DNA of 64,000 nt from JBQTHI01 sp052390035 (GCA_052390035.1 JBQTHI010000012.1:1-64000), one strand, 5' to 3'; shown: positions 16,025 to 24,846, numbered from the stretch's first letter. Notes: a model not told the origin generated them from the letters alone. A program made the numbers and translations.

Positions 16025-16902
16025 GGCAAATCGCCTCGTATTGGCTGCTCCGCGCCCTGGCGGGGTTAGTGAGTCTGATCCCTTCACGGTTGGTCCGCTC
16101 CCTCGGCACGGCCGGAGGCAGCCTCTGGTATCTGTTCGGGGGCCGGCGCCGGGTGATGGCCCGCCGCCACATGCGCCGGGTGCTCGGACCCGGCGCCGAG
16201 GTTGATCGGGCCGCCCGCGAGGTTTTTCGTTCGTACGGCCGCTACTGGGCGGAGACCCTCTGGGTTCGTCCCCGGCGGGTGGCAGAGCTGGACGCCGGGT
16301 TGCAGATAACCGGGCTGGAACATCTCGAGAAAGCCGCGGTGGCCGGAACCGGCGTGGTGCTCGCGCTTCCCCATATGGGGAACTGGGAGCCGGCAGCGCT
16401 GGCCGGGCGGCGGGCAGGTATCGAAATCGTCGCGGTCGCCGAGCGCCTCCCCAACCGCCGTTTCACGGCCTGGTTCACAGAATTGCGCGCCCAATTCGGA
16501 ATCACCATTGTCCTGGCCGGGAAAGGTGCGATGCGCCGGATTGAAGACCGAGTCCGGCGGGGCGCAGCGGTTGCCCTGTTGTGCGATCGGGATCTCTCCG
16601 GGCGGGGAGTTTCCGTCCAGTTCTTCGGGGAGGAAACCACCATTCCCATCGGTCCGGCGGCGCTGGCACTTCGCGCGTCCGTGCCGCTTCTTCTGGTGGG
16701 CTGTTATTTCACTCCGAGTGGCCATCGCTTGGTTATCGAGGAGATCGAGCTTTCGCACGACCCGAATGTCGCCCAGGTGACCCAGCAGATCGCCCTTGGC
16801 CTCGAGAAGGTCATTTCGGTAGCGCCCGAGCAATGGCATCTGCTTCAGCCCAATTGGCCCTCGGATCGCGCCGTTGCGGAGTTCGGGGGTAGCTCCGGAT
16901 GA
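16021..16902 (+). CDS. Lysophospholipid acyltransferase-family protein, PatA-like
   Basis: 293 residues; ATG 16021 overlaps the pgsA stop (ATGA). It has the HtrB/LpxL/PatA acyltransferase motif H118-M-G-N-W-E123, then LCDRDLSGRGVSVQFFG and IGPAALAL segments of the same family, and a membrane-proximal hydrophobic N-terminus. In mycobacteria the homologue at this position (PatA) acylates the mannose of PIM; the neighbours pgsA and pimA support the same job here. No lipid A genes are seen, which argues against an LpxL role. Acyl donor and exact position of acylation are not visible from sequence. Confidence 0.85.
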   Translation: MRQIASYWLLRALAGLVSLIPSRLVRSLGTAGGSLWYLFGGRRRVMARRHMRRVLGPGAEVDRAAREVFRSYGRYWAETLWVRPRRVAELDAGLQITGLEHLEKAAVAGTGVVLALPHMGNWEPAALAGRRAGIEIVAVAERLPNRRFTAWFTELRAQFGITIVLAGKGAMRRIEDRVRRGAAVALLCDRDLSGRGVSVQFFGEETTIPIGPAALALRASVPLLLVGCYFTPSGHRLVIEEIELSHDPNVAQVTQQIALGLEKVISVAPEQWHLLQPNWPSDRAVAEFGGSSG

Positions 16903-16909
16903 GGGGCCG

Positions 16910-17938
16910 ATGAGAGTCGGTCTGGTCAGCCCCTACGACCTAAGGCGTGTCGGGGGAGTGCAGAATCAAGTGCTCGAGTTGCGCCGCCTGCTAACCGCCG
17001 CCGGAACCGAGGTCCGTTTGATCGGACCGGGAGCCGAAGATTTAGGTGGGGTCGGAGTGGGCAAAGTGCGAACCGTTACAGCCAACCGGTCGGTGGTCCC
17101 TCTGGTCGTTGAGCCCGGCGCATGGGGGAGGGTCAGGAAGTCGCTGGAGGAAGTCGATCTTGTCCACGTTCATGAGCCGCTGATGCCGCTGGTAGGGCTG
17201 GCGGCGCTCTCGGCAGCGCCGGCCACAGTGGCCACCTTCCATGCCCAACCTCCTCGGTGGGTGGAGCTTTTCTACCGAACCTTGCCCCGCCGTCTCATGC
17301 GTGGTGTCGGGCTGACCGCGGTCAGTCCATTGGCCGCAGGCGCCGCCTCTCGCTTCGGGCCGATCACGCTCATCCCCAACGGCATCGACACCTCGTTCTT
17401 CAGGACAGGGGTGCAACGCCATCCGGGGCGGGTGGTGTTTGTAGGCCGCGACGAGCCTCGCAAAGGGCGGGCGATCCTTCTTGCCGCTTGGAAGCTCCAA
17501 CGGGGTCGGGATCCCGATGCCGAGTTGGTTGTCATCGGGCCCGAGGGCCCGGCCGCAAGAGGAGTCACTTACGCCGGGGCGGTGACCGATGAGGAGAAGA
17601 GCCGATTGCTCCAGAGCGCATCGATCTTGGTGGCGCCGAACCTGGGCGGTGAGAGCTTCGGATTGGTCGTGCTGGAGGCGATGGCGTCGGGGTGCGCAGT
17701 AATCGCCTCGGATCTGGCGGCCTTTCGCTGGGTCACGGCCGGCACCGCGTTGCTGTGCCCACCGGGACGGCCCGATGTCCTGGCAGCCCTCCTGGCCGAT
17801 CTGCTGAGGAACCCGGCAGAGATTGCCCAGATAGGCCGCCGGGGCAGGGCGCGCGCCGTCACCTTCGACTGGGCAGCTGTGATCCCGCAGTATGTGGCGG
17901 CCTACCGGAGGGTAAGTGGCATGTCGGCGCCCCGGTAG
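16910..17938 (+). CDS. pimA: Phosphatidylinositol alpha-mannosyltransferase-like glycosyltransferase (GT4)
   Basis: 342 residues from ATG 16910, with GAGG upstream. A GT-B fold protein: N-terminal MRVGLVSPYDLRRVGGVQNQ with the glycine loop, the HVHEPLMP segment, LIPNGID, and the C-terminal donor site E-S-F-G-L-V-V-L-E-A-M, the E-x7-E pattern of retaining GT4 enzymes. It lies seven bases after the acyltransferase. The order pgsA-acyltransferase-pimA matches the mycobacterial PIM cluster, so the likely reaction is transfer of mannose from GDP-mannose to the inositol ring of PI at the inner membrane face. Confidence 0.88.
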   Translation: MRVGLVSPYDLRRVGGVQNQVLELRRLLTAAGTEVRLIGPGAEDLGGVGVGKVRTVTANRSVVPLVVEPGAWGRVRKSLEEVDLVHVHEPLMPLVGLAALSAAPATVATFHAQPPRWVELFYRTLPRRLMRGVGLTAVSPLAAGAASRFGPITLIPNGIDTSFFRTGVQRHPGRVVFVGRDEPRKGRAILLAAWKLQRGRDPDAELVVIGPEGPAARGVTYAGAVTDEEKSRLLQSASILVAPNLGGESFGLVVLEAMASGCAVIASDLAAFRWVTAGTALLCPPGRPDVLAALLADLLRNPAEIAQIGRRGRARAVTFDWAAVIPQYVAAYRRVSGMSAPR

Positions 17939-17941
17939 CAT
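17936..17941 (+). promoter_or_regulatory. Possible -10 box for pdxS
   Basis: TAGCAT overlaps the pimA stop codon. A start of transcription about seven bases later would leave a short leader carrying AAGGAG (17954-17959), six bases from the pdxS GTG. Suggests pdxST can be transcribed separately from the PIM genes. Confidence 0.3.
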
Positions 17942-17965
17942 TAAACCTTGGACAAGGAGCAGCAT

Positions 17966-18847
17966 GTGGAGATAGGCACAAGTCGGGTCAAACGCGGCCT
18001 GGCGGAGATGCTCAAAGGCGGCGTGATCATGGATGTGGTCACCGCCGAGCAGGCCAAAATCGCCGAAGATGCGGGGGCAGTGGCGGTCATGGCTCTCGAG
18101 CGAGTTCCGGCCGATATCCGCCGGTCGGGTGGGGTGGCGAGGATGGCCGATCCCCAGAAGATCGAAGAGATCCAGGCGGCGGTGAGCATCCCGGTCATGG
18201 CCAAATGCCGGATCGGGCATTTCCTCGAGGCCCGCGTCCTGGAAGCGCTCAACGTCGACTACATCGATGAGTCGGAGGTGTTGACCCCCGCAGACAACGA
18301 GAATCATGTCGACAAGTGGTCATTCACCACTCCCTTCGTCTGCGGCGCTCGCAATCTCGGTGAGGCCCTGAGGAGGATCGGAGAGGGCGCCGCCATGATT
18401 CGCACCAAAGGGGAGGCCGGTACCGGCAATATCGTCGAGGCGGTAACCCACATGCGCAGCCTTACGAATGAGATCCGCCGGCTCACCCAGCTTGGCCCCG
18501 AGCAGCTCATGGCTGCCGCCCGCGACCTCGCCGCGCCCTATGACCTCGTCGAGGAAGTGCGCTCGTCGGGCAGGCTGCCCGTAGTCAATTTCGCCGCCGG
18601 CGGCATCGCCACTCCGGCCGATGCCGCTCTCATGATGGCGCTCGGGTGTGATGGGGTCTTCGTCGGCTCTGGGATCTTCAAGAGTTCGGATCCGGCCGGC
18701 TATGCCAAGGCGATCGTGGAGGCGACCACGTTCTTCTCCGAGCCGGACGTCGTCGCCAAGGTGTCGCGTGGCTTGGGCGGGGCGATGCCGGGGATTGAGA
18801 TCGACAAGATCCCGGCGGGTGAGAAGCTGGCGGAGCGAGGCTGGTGA
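17966..18847 (+). CDS. pdxS: Pyridoxal 5'-phosphate synthase, synthase subunit
   Basis: 293 residues, the standard length. Start GTG 17966 because AAGGAG sits six bases upstream. Conserved parts: KRGLAEMLKGGVIMDVV with the active Asp, VMALERVPADIR, the catalytic Lys in VMAKCRIGHF and the second Lys region MIRTKGEAGTG. PdxS condenses ribose 5-phosphate, glyceraldehyde 3-phosphate and ammonia to PLP as a dodecamer with PdxT. The pdxT gene follows after four bases, giving the complete de novo enzyme. Confidence 0.98.
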   Translation: MEIGTSRVKRGLAEMLKGGVIMDVVTAEQAKIAEDAGAVAVMALERVPADIRRSGGVARMADPQKIEEIQAAVSIPVMAKCRIGHFLEARVLEALNVDYIDESEVLTPADNENHVDKWSFTTPFVCGARNLGEALRRIGEGAAMIRTKGEAGTGNIVEAVTHMRSLTNEIRRLTQLGPEQLMAAARDLAAPYDLVEEVRSSGRLPVVNFAAGGIATPADAALMMALGCDGVFVGSGIFKSSDPAGYAKAIVEATTFFSEPDVVAKVSRGLGGAMPGIEIDKIPAGEKLAERGW

Positions 18848-18851
18848 AGCG

Positions 18852-19415
18852 ATGCCGGTGGTCGGGGTGCTCGCCCTCCAGGGCGACTTTCGGGAGCATC
18901 TTGCCAGTCTGACCGATTGTGGCGTCGAGGGGCTTGCGGTCCGCACCCCGGCGCAGGTCGACGACGTTGACGCCCTGATCATTCCCGGCGGGGAATCGAC
19001 CACTATCGGCACACTGGCGGAGAGGTTTGGTCTGGTCAAGCCGTTACAGGCCAGGATCGAAGCGGGTATGCCCGTGTTCGGGACCTGCGCAGGCATGATC
19101 CTTCTAAGCGCAGGGGTGACCGAAGGTGATCAGGTATTGCTGGGTGCCCTCGACGTGGTGGTCGAGCGGAATGCCTTCGGCCGGCAGAATGAATCGTTCG
19201 AAGCCGATCTCGAAATCACCGGGTTGGACCGGCCATTCCCCGGCGTCTTCATTCGGGCGCCATGGGTGGCGAAGGTGGGAGCTCCGGTCGAGGTCCTCGC
19301 TACGATCGCACAACATCCAGTGATGGTTCGCCAGGGTGTGATTCTGGCGACCTCGTTTCACCCTGAGCTGACCGGCGACCGGAGAATCCACCAGATGCTG
19401 GTGAATCAGCTCTAG
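18852..19415 (+). CDS. pdxT: Pyridoxal 5'-phosphate synthase, glutaminase subunit
   Basis: 187 residues from ATG 18852. Class I glutamine amidotransferase: GVLALQGDF start, PGGESTT, nucleophile Cys in GTCAGMIL, and His-Glu in SFHPELT. It releases ammonia from glutamine and passes it to PdxS. It is cotranscribed with pdxS and followed 16 bases later by yebC, the same neighbour as in other actinobacteria. Confidence 0.97.
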   Translation: MPVVGVLALQGDFREHLASLTDCGVEGLAVRTPAQVDDVDALIIPGGESTTIGTLAERFGLVKPLQARIEAGMPVFGTCAGMILLSAGVTEGDQVLLGALDVVVERNAFGRQNESFEADLEITGLDRPFPGVFIRAPWVAKVGAPVEVLATIAQHPVMVRQGVILATSFHPELTGDRRIHQMLVNQL

Positions 19416-19431
19416 CTGGCAGAGGCCAATG

Positions 19432-20175
19432 ATGTCCGGACATTCGAAGTGGGCGACGATCAAGCGGAAGAAGGCCGCCAACGATTCGCGCCGCGGAAAG
19501 CTCTTCGCCAAACTGATCAGAGCCGTCGAGGTGGCGGCGCGGGCTGGCGGAGGCGACATTGCCGGCAACGCCACTCTGGCTGCTGCGGTCGCCAAGGCTC
19601 GATCAAACGCGGTGCCGATGGACAACATCGAGCGAGCAATCCATCGGGCGGTGGGCGGGGGTGACACCGCCTCCTACGACGAGATCTGGTACGAAGGTTA
19701 TGCGGCCGGGGGGGTGGCGTTGATGGTCCAGGTCCTGACCGACAATCGGAATCGGGCGGCGTCGGAGGTCCGTGCCACTTTCACGCGCAATCACGGCAAC
19801 CTGGGAGAGCCGGGATCGGTGGCCTACCTGTTCGACAGAAAGGGATACATCGAGGTGGCGGCGAGCGAAGATGAGGCTCTGATCGCCGCCCTGGATGCCG
19901 GGGCTGAAGATGTCCGTCCCGGTGTGGACGGAGTCGAAGTCATCACCCGACCTACTCAGTTGGTCGCCGTCCAGAGGTCCCTGGAAGCCGCAGGTCTCAA
20001 GATCTTGGCCGCCGAGTTGACCCACGAACCACGCACCTCCGTGGAGGTTGATGCGACCAATGCCGGCAAAGTGTTGCGGCTGATCGACGCTCTGGAGGAT
20101 CTGGACGACGTTCAGGCCGTGTACGGCAATTATGAAATCTCCGACCGGTTGATGGTTGAGCTGGCGGGTGACTGA
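19432..20175 (+). CDS. yebC: YebC/PmpR-family translation or transcription regulator
   Basis: 247 residues. Two ATGs are in tandem (19429 and 19432); the family begins M-SGHSKW, so the second is taken. Conserved SGHSKWATIKRKKAA, the DNIERAI segment, and YEGYAAGGVA are all present, plus the three-domain length. Family members have been linked to transcription control upstream of ruvC and, more recently, to relief of ribosome stalling at proline runs. It sits directly before ruvCAB, the usual place. Confidence 0.96.
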   Translation: MSGHSKWATIKRKKAANDSRRGKLFAKLIRAVEVAARAGGGDIAGNATLAAAVAKARSNAVPMDNIERAIHRAVGGGDTASYDEIWYEGYAAGGVALMVQVLTDNRNRAASEVRATFTRNHGNLGEPGSVAYLFDRKGYIEVAASEDEALIAALDAGAEDVRPGVDGVEVITRPTQLVAVQRSLEAAGLKILAAELTHEPRTSVEVDATNAGKVLRLIDALEDLDDVQAVYGNYEISDRLMVELAGD

Positions 20176-20233
20176 GCCGGCTATTGCTGAGCCGGCTGGG
20201 GGGTGAAAGCCAGGGGCTTTCCTTCAACGCGGG

Positions 20234-20239
20234 TAACCT
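20234..20239 (+). promoter_or_regulatory. -10 box before ruvC
   Basis: TAACCT is 11 bases before the ruvC ATG and within the 11-mer GGTAACCTGGC, which is repeated with the same spacing before alaS. No Shine-Dalgarno precedes the start. Confidence 0.4.
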
Positions 20240-20250
20240 GGCCCGTACAA

Positions 20251-20739
20251 ATGTTCGTTCTTGGAATAGATCCTGGCCTCACTACCACCGGATACGGTCT
20301 GGTGCGTCGCGGCCGCGATTTAGAAGCACTAGGGGCGGGAGTGATCAGGACCGATCCCTCCGCCAGCCTTCCCGTCCGGCTTCTCGAACTGCACAGCCAG
20401 CTTGCGGCTCTCATCGCCCAACAACGACCGACGGTCATGGCCATCGAGCAGACTTTCACCAATCGGAACCGGCAAACCGCCATAGCCGTGGGCAGGGCCG
20501 CCGGGGTGGCGATCCTGGCGGCCGCCCAGGCGGCACTTCCGGTCTACGAGTACGTGCCAACTTTGGTGAAGTCGTCGGTGACCGGCGATGGAGGTGCCGG
20601 GAAACAGGCGGTGCAAAAGATGGTTGCGCGGCATCTTGGCCTGGCGGCGCCGCCTCAACCCGCCGACGCGGCCGATGCCCTGGCGGTGGCCTTGTGCCAT
20701 TTGCAGGCACTTCGCATCGAAGGGAAAGTCGGGGGATGA
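20251..20739 (+). CDS. ruvC: Holliday junction endonuclease RuvC
   Basis: 162 residues from ATG 20251 (family start is FVLGIDPG; an in-frame ATG at 20203 is rejected). Acidic active-site residues are present: Asp in LGIDPG, Glu in MAIEQTF, and the Asp pair in ADAADALAVALCH. RuvC cuts four-way junctions as a dimer together with RuvAB. The stop overlaps the ruvA ATG (ATGA). No LexA box was found upstream of this gene. Confidence 0.97.
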   Translation: MFVLGIDPGLTTTGYGLVRRGRDLEALGAGVIRTDPSASLPVRLLELHSQLAALIAQQRPTVMAIEQTFTNRNRQTAIAVGRAAGVAILAAAQAALPVYEYVPTLVKSSVTGDGGAGKQAVQKMVARHLGLAAPPQPADAADALAVALCHLQALRIEGKVGG

Positions 20740-21308
20740 TCGGAAGGCTGCGCGGAACCCTGGTTGCCCGTTCGCCCGCAGGTGTCACCGTTGACGTCAT
20801 CGGCGTCGGGTACGAAGTGCAGGTGAGTCCCCGTACCCAGGCCACTCTGCCCGGCGTTGGTGATGAGGTGGTGATCCACACTCACCTTCACGGTCGGGAG
20901 GATGGATTGACGCTTTATGGATTCGGATCGGAAGTCGAGCGAAATCTCTTTCGAGTGCTGATCACCGCCACCGGGGTGGGTCCCAAGCTGGGCTTGGCCA
21001 TCCTCGGCTCGCTCTCGGTCGTCGAGATCAGGCGAGCCATCGCCTCGGAGGACGCCGATGTCCTAACGGTGGCGCCGGGGGTCGGGAAACGATTGGCCCA
21101 GAAGATCGTGCTCGAACTAAAACCCAAGCTCGAAGACGACGAGGCCGATGTCCTTGAGTCATCCGGAGCCGGCGGACAGCTGCGCCAGGCCTTGGAGAGC
21201 CTTGGCTACAACGCCTCCGAGATCCGACAAGCGGTGGCCGATATCGACGGCTTGGCACCAGTTTCCGACCAGCTTCGGGCGGCTCTGCAAGTGTTGGGCA
21301 AACGGTGA
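20736..21308 (+). CDS. ruvA: Holliday junction DNA helicase subunit RuvA
   Basis: 190 residues from ATG 20736. The OB-fold domain I (MIGRLRGTLV..., GVGYEV), the HhH domain II (TATGVGPKLGLAIL and VAPGVGKRLAQKIVLELK) and the short C-terminal domain III (RQALESLGYNASEIRQAV) are all present. The RuvA tetramer holds the junction for the RuvB motor. Coupled on both sides by 4-base overlaps. Confidence 0.98.
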   Translation: MIGRLRGTLVARSPAGVTVDVIGVGYEVQVSPRTQATLPGVGDEVVIHTHLHGREDGLTLYGFGSEVERNLFRVLITATGVGPKLGLAILGSLSVVEIRRAIASEDADVLTVAPGVGKRLAQKIVLELKPKLEDDEADVLESSGAGGQLRQALESLGYNASEIRQAVADIDGLAPVSDQLRAALQVLGKR

Positions 21309-22324
21309 TCGGGGTGCGGGAAGACTCGATCCTCAGTGCTGCCCTGAACGAAGACGATCTCACCTTGCGCCCTCGCCGGCTCGACGAGTTTGTAGGTCAG
21401 GGAAAAGTCAAAGAGCGGCTGCGCATATCGATCGAAGCCGCCCGCACCCAGGGCCGGCCCCTCGACCATGTGCTGCTTTCGGGGCCACCGGGGCTCGGGA
21501 AGACGACTCTGGCAGGCATCGTCGCCACCGAGATGAGGGTTGACCTGAGGATCACCTCCGGTCCGGCGTTGGAACGACCCGGAGATCTGGCCGCCATCCT
21601 TTCCAATCTTGACCAGGGGGCGGTCTTCTTCATCGACGAGATCCATCGCTTGCCGCGATCCGTGGAAGAGGTGCTGTACCCGGCGATGGAAGACTTCCAG
21701 CTGGACATAGTGCTCGGCAAAGGGCCGGCGGCTCAATCGATACGGCTCGATCTACCCCACTTCACCTTGGTCGGAGCCACCACCCGAAAAGGCAAAGTGA
21801 CCGCCCCTCTCCGGGACCGCTTCGGGATCGACGATCGCCTCGACTACTACGAGGCTGCAGAACTCGCAGTCATAATTCGCCGGTCTGCTCGGATCCTCGA
21901 AGTGAAGGTCGAAGACGATGCTGCCGCCCTCATTGCCGCCCGCAGCCGGGGCACACCCCGGATCGCCAATCGGCTCCTCGCCCGGGTGAGGGACTTTGCC
22001 GTAGCAAGGGCCGATGGGCTGGTCGACATCAGCACCGCCGAGGAAGGTCTCCACACCTATGAGATCGACCACCTCGGCCTCGACAAGGTCGATCGAGCGA
22101 TCCTGGAGGCGGTCATCTACAAGTTCGGCGGTGGTCCGGTTGGGCTGTCGACGCTTGCTATTGCCGTCGGGGAAGAAACCGAGACCGTCGAGGATGCCTA
22201 CGAACCTTTCCTCCTTCAGATTGGCCTGTTGCAACGCACCCCGCGAGGGCGGATGGCCACCGAACAGGCCTATCGCCACCTTGGAGTGGCACCTCCCGAA
22301 TCGGGCCAGCCCCGTCTCCTTTGA
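21305..22324 (+). CDS. ruvB: Holliday junction branch-migration ATPase RuvB
   Basis: 339 residues from GTG 21305, overlapping the ruvA stop (GTGA). P-loop GPPGLGKTT (60-68), Walker B FFIDEIHRL, sensor region GATTRKGKVTAPLRDRFGI and the C-terminal winged helix (GLLQRTPRGRMAT) give the full AAA+ RuvB layout. The sensor loop reads TTRKGKVTAP where most RuvBs have TTRAGLLTxP, a small local difference. It drives branch migration with RuvA. Confidence 0.98.
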   Translation: MIGVREDSILSAALNEDDLTLRPRRLDEFVGQGKVKERLRISIEAARTQGRPLDHVLLSGPPGLGKTTLAGIVATEMRVDLRITSGPALERPGDLAAILSNLDQGAVFFIDEIHRLPRSVEEVLYPAMEDFQLDIVLGKGPAAQSIRLDLPHFTLVGATTRKGKVTAPLRDRFGIDDRLDYYEAAELAVIIRRSARILEVKVEDDAAALIAARSRGTPRIANRLLARVRDFAVARADGLVDISTAEEGLHTYEIDHLGLDKVDRAILEAVIYKFGGGPVGLSTLAIAVGEETETVEDAYEPFLLQIGLLQRTPRGRMATEQAYRHLGVAPPESGQPRLL

Positions 22325-22347
22325 CGCCTACCTAAGGTTCGGTAGGG

Positions 22348-23391
22348 GTGAAGGCCCCCACAATCGAGCGAAGTTCGACCGCAGTGTTTACCTCCGAGTT
22401 TGATTTCTCGCTGCCTGAGGGGCGAATCGGACAACAACCGGTCGAGCCGCGCCATGCATCGGCCTTGCTCGACACCCGCGACCTGACCGACCACCGATTC
22501 CTTGACCTGCCCGGATTGCTCAAGACCGGAGATCTCGTGGTGGTTAATGGGACCCGGGTCCGAGCGGCGAGATTGCTCGGTTCCAACGCCCGCGGCACCA
22601 GCGTCGAAGCGCTGCTCTTGCGGCGCCGAGACACCGACTGGGAGGCGTTGGTGCGGCCCGCCCGTCGCCTTCGAACCGGTGACGAGCTGTCGTTTGGCCC
22701 GATCGGGGGCGTTGTGGTCGAACCACCCCGGAATGGGGTGGCCATTCTGCGGCTGAAATCGACCGAAGGTCTCGAGGCGGCTCTCGAGAGGTGGGGAAAG
22801 GTGCCGCTCCCTCCGTACATCCGCACCGAGCTGGCCGATCCCACTCGCTACCAAACCATGTTCGCCACCGAGGTCGGGTCGGCTGCCGCACCGACCGCCG
22901 CCCTCCATTTCACCGAGGCTGTGGCCGGAGGATTGGCAGCCCGGGGCATAGAACTCGCCAGTGTCTTGCTTCACATTGGCCTCGATACCTTTCGTCCGAT
23001 CGTCACCGAAGAGATAGCCGACCATCAGATCCACACCGAGGAGTACAACGTTCCCGCCTCCACCGTCAGGGCGGTCGATCGCTGCCGGCAACGCCGCGGC
23101 CGAATCGTGGCCGTGGGGACGACGGTGGTCAGGGCTCTCGAAACTGCTGGGGCCGATGGTGGGATGCGACCAGGCTCCGGCATCACCGGTCTCTACATCA
23201 CCCCAGGATTCGAGTTCAACGTCGTCGATTTGCTGGTCACCAACTTTCACCTTCCCCGCACCTCTCTCCTGGTCCTTCTGGCCGGGTTCATGGGGGACGG
23301 TTGGCGTCTGGCCTACCAGACCGCCCTCGATCGCGGCTATCGGTTCGGATCCTTTGGCGATTCCATGCTGGCCGACGGGAGTCGTCGCTGA
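22348..23391 (+). CDS. queA: S-adenosylmethionine:tRNA ribosyltransferase-isomerase
   Basis: 347 residues from GTG 22348; a GTG at 22384 is an alternative that would fit the usual family N-terminus (FDFSLPEGRIGQQP). Conserved blocks: VVVNGTRVRAARL, LPPYI, YQTMFA, TAALHFT and the ITPG-F-E-F / NFHLPRTSLLVL region near the end. QueA adds the cyclopentene-diol ring from SAM to preQ1 in tRNA, giving epoxyqueuosine. tgt follows, so the two tRNA-wobble steps are together. A 6-base stem (22327-22332 with 22341-22346) covers the bases just before the GTG. Confidence 0.95.
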   Translation: MKAPTIERSSTAVFTSEFDFSLPEGRIGQQPVEPRHASALLDTRDLTDHRFLDLPGLLKTGDLVVVNGTRVRAARLLGSNARGTSVEALLLRRRDTDWEALVRPARRLRTGDELSFGPIGGVVVEPPRNGVAILRLKSTEGLEAALERWGKVPLPPYIRTELADPTRYQTMFATEVGSAAAPTAALHFTEAVAGGLAARGIELASVLLHIGLDTFRPIVTEEIADHQIHTEEYNVPASTVRAVDRCRQRRGRIVAVGTTVVRALETAGADGGMRPGSGITGLYITPGFEFNVVDLLVTNFHLPRTSLLVLLAGFMGDGWRLAYQTALDRGYRFGSFGDSMLADGSRR

Positions 23392-23408
23392 ACCCCGGTG
23401 AGTGGCGT

Positions 23409-24509
23409 TTGCAGGTTGCAGACGGTGCCGCCCGGGCCGGCGTCCTCTCCACGTCCCATGGGGAGGTCGCCACACCCGGATACATGCCGGTCGGCACCAG
23501 GGCGGCGGTGCGCGGCGTCGACGTCGATGACCTCGAGATGGTGGGTGCAAAGATCGTGCTGGCCAACGCCTACCACCTCATGCTCCGGCCGGGAACCGAT
23601 ATCGTCGAACGACTAGGTGGTATTCACAACTTCTGGGGCTGGGAGGGTCCGATCCTCACGGACTCCGGGGGATACCAGATATTCTCGCTGAAGCCCGAAA
23701 TCGACGACGAGGCTGCCCGCTTTCGATCGGTGTACGACGGGTCGGTTCACAGCCTCAGTCCCGAACAGGCCGTGACCATCCAGGAAAGGCTGGGGCCCGA
23801 CATCGCCATGGCCCTTGACGTCTGCATCGGGCTACCCGCCCCCCGCCAGGCTGTGGCTAGCGCCATGGAGCGCACCCTGCAATGGGCCGAGCGGTCGCTC
23901 CGGAGCCATCGCCGGTCCGATCAGGCCCTGTTCGGCATCATCCAAGGAGGGGTCGATCCAGACCTCAGAGCGGAAAGCGCCGCCCGCACCGCCCGGCTGG
24001 GATTTGTTGGATTCGGGATCGGCGGGCTATCGGTGGGGGAGACCTCGGAGGAACGGATCACATCCCTCGAGGCTGTAATGGGCGAGCTTCCAGCGGGCAA
24101 GGTTCGATACGTGATGGGTCTCGGCGACCCGGCCGGGGTATTGGATGCAGTGGGGCGAGGTGCCGACCTCTTCGATTGCGTCTGGCCAACCCGTCTTGCT
24201 CGTCACGGGCGGGTGCTCACCGCGGTTGGTGACTTCAATCTCCGACGGGCCGAATTCCAAGACGATGAACGTCCTCTCGAACCAGGCTGCATGTGCGGTG
24301 CCTGCCGGCGGCATCAGCGTGGCTACCTGCGCCATCTCTTGGTGACCAACGAGCTGTCTGCCTTCCGCATCATCTCGGTTCACAACCTCACCTACACGCT
24401 TGGTCTCCTCGCCGAGGCTCGCAAGGCAATCGAAAACGGCCGGTTTCGCCAGTTCGTCGACGAAACTCTCACCCAACGGGCTTTGTCTGAGTGGAGGAAG
24501 GACCGCTAA
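23409..24509 (+). CDS. tgt: tRNA-guanine transglycosylase (queuine/preQ1)
   Basis: 366 residues from TTG 23409, which has GGTGAG six bases upstream; the frame is open further upstream but has no better ATG/GTG, so the start is uncertain by a few codons. Active-site Asp in DSGGYQIFSL, the second catalytic Asp in FDCVWPTRLARHG, and the zinc site C-x-C-x2-C with a His near SVHNLTY are intact. Tgt swaps guanine-34 for preQ1 in tRNAs with GUN anticodons. Located with queA; genes for preQ1 synthesis are not in the window. Confidence 0.95.
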   Translation: MQVADGAARAGVLSTSHGEVATPGYMPVGTRAAVRGVDVDDLEMVGAKIVLANAYHLMLRPGTDIVERLGGIHNFWGWEGPILTDSGGYQIFSLKPEIDDEAARFRSVYDGSVHSLSPEQAVTIQERLGPDIAMALDVCIGLPAPRQAVASAMERTLQWAERSLRSHRRSDQALFGIIQGGVDPDLRAESAARTARLGFVGFGIGGLSVGETSEERITSLEAVMGELPAGKVRYVMGLGDPAGVLDAVGRGADLFDCVWPTRLARHGRVLTAVGDFNLRRAEFQDDERPLEPGCMCGACRRHQRGYLRHLLVTNELSAFRIISVHNLTYTLGLLAEARKAIENGRFRQFVDETLTQRALSEWRKDR

Positions 24510-24523
24510 CGTCCTCGATCTCG

Positions 24524-24529
24524 TAGGCT
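24524..24529 (+). promoter_or_regulatory. -10 box before yajC
   Basis: TAGGCT lies eight bases before the GTG at 24538 with no Shine-Dalgarno, consistent with a leaderless yajC-secDF transcript. Confidence 0.4.
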
Positions 24530-24537
24530 GACTTTTC

Positions 24538-24843
24538 GTGAACCCCACTCTGCTCCTTTCAACTAGCGCGCCCCCGACCAACAACCCGCTGTCATCGTTC
24601 TTGTTTCTCGGGCTGATGCTCGGCGTCTTCTACTTCCTACTGATTCGTCCGCAGCGTCGCCGAGCGCGGGCACAACAGCAATTGGTGTCGGAGTTGCAAT
24701 TGGGGGATCGCGTCCAATCAATCGGCGGTATCCAGGGGATCATCAAGGCGCTCGACGAAGACTCCGTGTTGATCGAGGTGGAGCAGGGAAGGATCCGGCT
24801 GGCCCGCCGGGCCATCGCCAGCAAAATCGAACCCAAGGCCTAG
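24538..24843 (+). CDS. yajC: Sec translocon accessory protein YajC
   Basis: 101 residues from GTG 24538. One membrane helix (about 19-37, SFLFLGLMLGVFYFLLIRPQ) with the family mark F-Y-F-L-L-I-R-P-Q-R-R, then a small cytoplasmic domain with LQLGDRV and GIQGII. Works with SecDF at the translocon. Three bases separate it from secD. Confidence 0.95.
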   Translation: MNPTLLLSTSAPPTNNPLSSFLFLGLMLGVFYFLLIRPQRRRARAQQQLVSELQLGDRVQSIGGIQGIIKALDEDSVLIEVEQGRIRLARRAIASKIEPKA

Positions 24844-24846
24844 GCA

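Noticed and set aside
15220..16902. 560-residue open frame suggesting a fusion upstream of the PatA-like acyltransferase
   Set aside because: The upstream part is only a GC-rich open frame across fusA2 and pgsA; the real start is ATG 16021 with a 4-base overlap.
22791..24509. 572-residue open frame suggesting an N-terminal extension of Tgt
   Set aside because: It reads queA in the wrong frame; family homology begins at about 23400.
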